Shown: piece after piece, positions 58,691 through 64,000 of the stretch
Numbering within the stretch: the first letter of the stretch is position 1
Layout of the letters: each line of letters begins with the position of its first letter
From: Mesaphorura yosii
Taxonomy: Eukaryota > Arthropoda > Collembola > Poduromorpha > Tullbergiidae
Length of the DNA: 64,000 nucleotides
Direction of reading: 5' to 3'
Assembly (NCBI GenBank): GCA_009869945.1
Contig: WIXG01000055.1
Coordinates: 231,485-295,484 of the forward strand
Position numbers and translations under genes: made by a program
Notes under the pieces: model-generated
The model's input: only the letters and a program-made list of their open reading frames with translations
Database searches by the model: none
Told to the model about the DNA's origin: nothing

Positions 58691-61600
58691 GAATATGAAA
58701 TTCTTTTCTTTACTCTGCCGCCCGCAATTCATTTAAAAGAATTTGCTTTAAACACGAATCGAGCCAATTATGCATTAAGGTAATCAAAATGAGATCATTT
58801 GTGAATTGGTCACAAATTACATGCATAAAAGTTGAGCAAACGGCAAACCATAGCATAGGCTTTCACTTTTCACCAAAGCAAGCAGTCAGAGATCGGCACG
58901 GAGTCTGCGTTGTGTTCCTGCTTTCATTACAAATTTCCAATAAGAGTTGATTCAGCAACATTTTAACGAGATTCGGACACGCCTTCGGTTGGTTTTTAAG
59001 AGGAATGTCTCTCCTCGTAAGGGAATCTGCACTATTGAACGTGAGACCCATCTCGAGCGATTTTCTTTTCGGTAGTTTGGCTATTCTCAATTTATTTTCC
59101 ATTCCTTCTCTGCTCCAGTTGGTTTGTGATTCTTCGTCGTTGTGTGCCATAAATTGCACATTTATTGCTTCTGGTCATTCTACAAGGGTAATTTGCAAAA
59201 TAGAACTTTTAGTGGTCCAATTTTATTTCACTGGAAGTCATTTGAAGACGAGATAGTATTTGGCCGCAATCTACTGCCAAGTAACCAGTTACTGCTAATT
59301 GGCTGGTGTTTACATGACCATTGCGGAGTTACTAATAATTAGCAAGGAAATTAGCCGTCATTCAGACAAATGTTACATAAACACCGGTTCAGAGCTCCAA
59401 ATGCATACGCCCAGTCGTCCAATTGCCTTGCAAGACCCACAATGCACAAAGAATGGCAGGTTTCAGCCCCCACACGTTGATTAATTGGATAAATGCGTCG
59501 TAATAATTGCATCTAACCACTGCATAGCAATGGCAAGAATATTATAGAATCCAAACTCAAACCTAAGCAAACTGTGGCCACAAAATGATGAAACGGACGA
59601 TGATGCCGTCTTAAATCAATCGTTTACTTTTATAACGCGCCAAAGCCAATACTTTGTTCGTTTGGGGCTTTTATGCGTTCGTGGTCCATTGAAAAATGGG
59701 GAGCGATCCCAAAAGATACTCTTTCACTCGCAAAGTGCATCTGAGAGGAAAATAGTTTTATTTCATTTTCATGAATCATCATCAATTATTCGGATTGCGA
59801 TGATGAGTCTATATATGATTCGGATTCGGATACTTTTTCGTTGTGTGTGATAACGTGATATGCTTTAACTCGAGTTATGGCTATGCTGATGGAAACATTT
59901 ACCTCGCACCACCGCGTTACGTTGTCACTCCCACTTGGAATGGAAAATATTATTATGGTCCCACATCATAAAACGTGCGTCAATGCCTTCAATCCGAGTG
60001 ATGAATGTGAGTTTGAGTGGAATTGGCTAATGTATGAACTGAAAGAGATTCTCTCGCTGTTTGCGGTTGAGACCGAGTTCCTCTTGATGCAATTAGTCAG
60101 ATTCGCTTAAATTATATTAGCTGTGCCAAGACAAATTGCTTCAACAAATCTATCAACGAATTGGAATTTGCCATAGGTCGTGTGTAATTCTGCGTTTGTA
60201 AACTCAGAGCACGACATTGAACGAAAATCTGTCCAAGTTATTTAATTGCGGTAAATTATAACATTGAATTCAAAATATTGAGTGTTAAAATTGGAGCTTG
60301 ATTCGTGGATTAATGGTCCGACGACCCAAACCGCCGGGCATTGACACAATACACTTAAAAAATCTCCGAGCCACCGACCGACCGACCCTCCTTAACATTT
60401 GCCTCCCGCTGCGCGGGCTGCCGACTGCAAATTAGAGCATTTGAGCAGCCCGTCACTCAGTCAATTCCCTTCTCCCGTCATCATTTAATCTAATCTCCGC
60501 CGAACAGAAACCGAGCGAGCATCGAGTGCGAGTGGGAAATCGGCGTCGGTTTGGGAATTGACACGAGAACCGAGCCAAGAAGTGGATATTGGTGGTAGAA
60601 TAAACGCACGGATAATTGGGAGCCGTTGTCATTTCATGCTGCACTTGTTTTGACCCTTCTTTCTCGCTCTCTTGTGCTGCTGCACTGTAGTCCAAGTGGA
60701 CACGCCACGCGCACACATCCCTCAATTTCAGTGTCATAATACGAACCACGGCCAAGGGCAAGAACCACACCGTGGCCGCGGCGAATTAATTGAGGTCTCA
60801 GCCTAAAATCAAAATGCTGATGGAGCTGCCCTGCGCTGTTCGCTCAAGTCAAGTGAAAAGCTTCCAGCAACTCGATAATCGAGATTCGCTAAATATGCAC
60901 AAATAATTCATACCCTACATGGCCTGGACGCCTGGACGTCCGGACTCGATTACTTTCACTTCATTTTGTACACACTTTTGTGCTTTTTGTGGATTTAGAT
61001 TTTCGGTCCGCGTCTAGTCTGTCTATTCCGTCGGGTACATATGCAAGTTCAGTCAAACGCACTACGCAGGCTGGGGTGAGGAATTCAAGCAGTGTGTTCC
61101 TGTTGCTCGATAATTGGGTTTCCCAATTTTAACAAGCGGACGACAGCAACGCGGTCGCGTTGCGCACTGTAGTGGGCATCATTTTCAGGCCAATGAATTG
61201 GCAATTTGATTAATGACTGGCCGCGAACAAGAATAACTAAACTAATTCAGGCCTGAAACTGCTGCACTGCGTTCCTTTCCCAGGCGATTGTGGTCGCGGT
61301 TGCAATTAATTAATAATTCACGAGTTCGAGCGAGAGCACGACTTTTCAAGTAGCGTTCCTGTTCGCACGCAGGTAATTGTTTCCAGGCAATGTCCAATCA
61401 CGCAACTCAACTCATTCCAAGCATTAACGAACGAATTTCTCACATGTCGGCAATTAGTTGATGGATTCCGAAATCGGAACACGTCAAATTCAGCGCCAGA
61501 AGTCCGAACCGTCGGTGGACAGCAGCAGCACGAAGGCCATTAACAATTCATCACCTCCGCCACCAGAATGAGTGATTGCAAACAAATTACTTTCTTTCAT

Positions 61601-61771
61601 GCCTGCACTCGTACGCAACATAACATCGTGATTTATTTACATGGTTTATTTCACAGAGCAGAGCAGGGAAACTGTTGGTTTGCATTTCTTGGCGACTTTG
61701 CGGGTGCGCATTGTAAGTAATTTAAGACTAATCGAGCACGACCACACACGTCGTCGTCGCCGGCTGATTCC
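58691..61771. other. Long intergenic region downstream of Gbx
   Basis: About 3 kb without supported genes. Several frames of 60-105 codons exist on both strands but lack family resemblance. It includes a CG-richer stretch at about 60350-61600 with many short conserved-looking blocks, which may be regulatory sequence for the homeobox gene. Reverse-strand AATAAA copies at 61632 and 61646 probably end the Gbx transcript. Confidence 0.4.
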
Positions 61772-63731
<1,960 letters not shown>

Positions 63732-64000
63732 TTTACCCGATTAAACTCGATTGGAACTTTGTAAATTCGCTTAACGAGTCACTGATTAGGCTTCAGCGCT
63801 TAAACACTGAACTGAACCGTGGGACGATCTTGGCACTGGCACTATCGCATTCCTGCCCGATAGAACGGAGCTCTGATATCACATGTTCTCTTGCCACTTT
63901 CACCGCCCGAACTGATCTCGAAATCATTCTTGTCCACTTGCTTATGAATCCGATTGCTGTGAGCCCGGGACGGGTTCTGAATCTGATACTGCTGAACAGT
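63732..64000. other. 5' flank of the Gbx gene
   Basis: The last bases of the window lie upstream of the Gbx start codon and contain no other recognisable gene. They are probably the 5' untranslated region and proximal promoter. Confidence 0.4.

Noticed and set aside
58863-60110. Several 60-100-codon frames downstream of the STAT cluster
   Set aside because: They lie on both strands in AT-rich DNA with no domain, signal or splice evidence.
60453-60770. A 105-codon minus-strand frame in the Gbx downstream region
   Set aside because: Arg/Leu-rich composition with no recognisable fold or splice partners; probably a chance frame in a CG-richer, possibly regulatory, stretch.

Overview
The window reads as a stretch of a compact invertebrate genome, most likely an arthropod or close relative. 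The evidence is that genes are split by many short GT-AG introns (mostly 50-120 bp), and that there is a BTB/pipsqueak-type regulator, a Gbx/unplugged-type homeobox gene, JAK/STAT components and TATA-driven small secreted protein genes. The species cannot be fixed from this sequence alone. Exon structures were assembled by hand from splice signals, reading-phase agreement and family resemblance; no transcript data were available.

Layout. 2.3-3.4 kb: a secreted, possibly neuropeptide-like precursor. 7.3-8.1 kb: dynactin subunit 6. 8.6-11.9 kb: ribophorin II (oligosaccharyltransferase). 12.8-13.1, 16.4-16.7 and 17.7-18.2 kb: three small secreted proteins, the first two paralogous. 14.0-15.6 kb: an SLC35D-type nucleotide-sugar transporter. 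19.0-28.0 kb: one very large 11-exon gene for a secreted protein of about 2,600 residues. It combines a carboxypeptidase-propeptide-like head, nine beta-trefoil (ricin B/amaranthin-like) units, two aerolysin/ETX-MTX2-type pore-forming modules and a threonine-rich tail. 28.4 kb: a candidate short secreted peptide. 29.3-33.3 kb: lysosomal alpha-mannosidase. 33.6-35.6 kb: RNA polymerase III subunit RPC3. 35.9-37.8 kb (minus): a BTB protein with two psq helix-turn-helix motifs. 38.8 and 40.1 kb: two more small secreted proteins, the second with a MITE-like element in its intron. 41.5-57.1 kb (minus): three tandem, strongly diverged STAT genes. 57.8-58.7 kb: a possible decayed retroelement. 61.8-63.7 kb (minus): the Gbx homeobox gene.

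How parts may fit together. RPN2, the SLC35D transporter and the lysosomal mannosidase all serve glycan assembly or turnover in the secretory pathway, but they sit among unrelated genes and nothing suggests an operon. The large lectin-pore gene is the outstanding object. Lectin-like units joined to aerolysin modules would suit binding of carbohydrate or membrane followed by oligomeric pore formation, in defence, digestion or venom-like roles. The STAT cluster has retained the SH2 arginine and the phosphotyrosine in all three copies. One copy lacks the C-terminal activation domain. STAT-type TTCN3GAA sites, paired for two of the copies, lie upstream of the starts and suggest feedback control.
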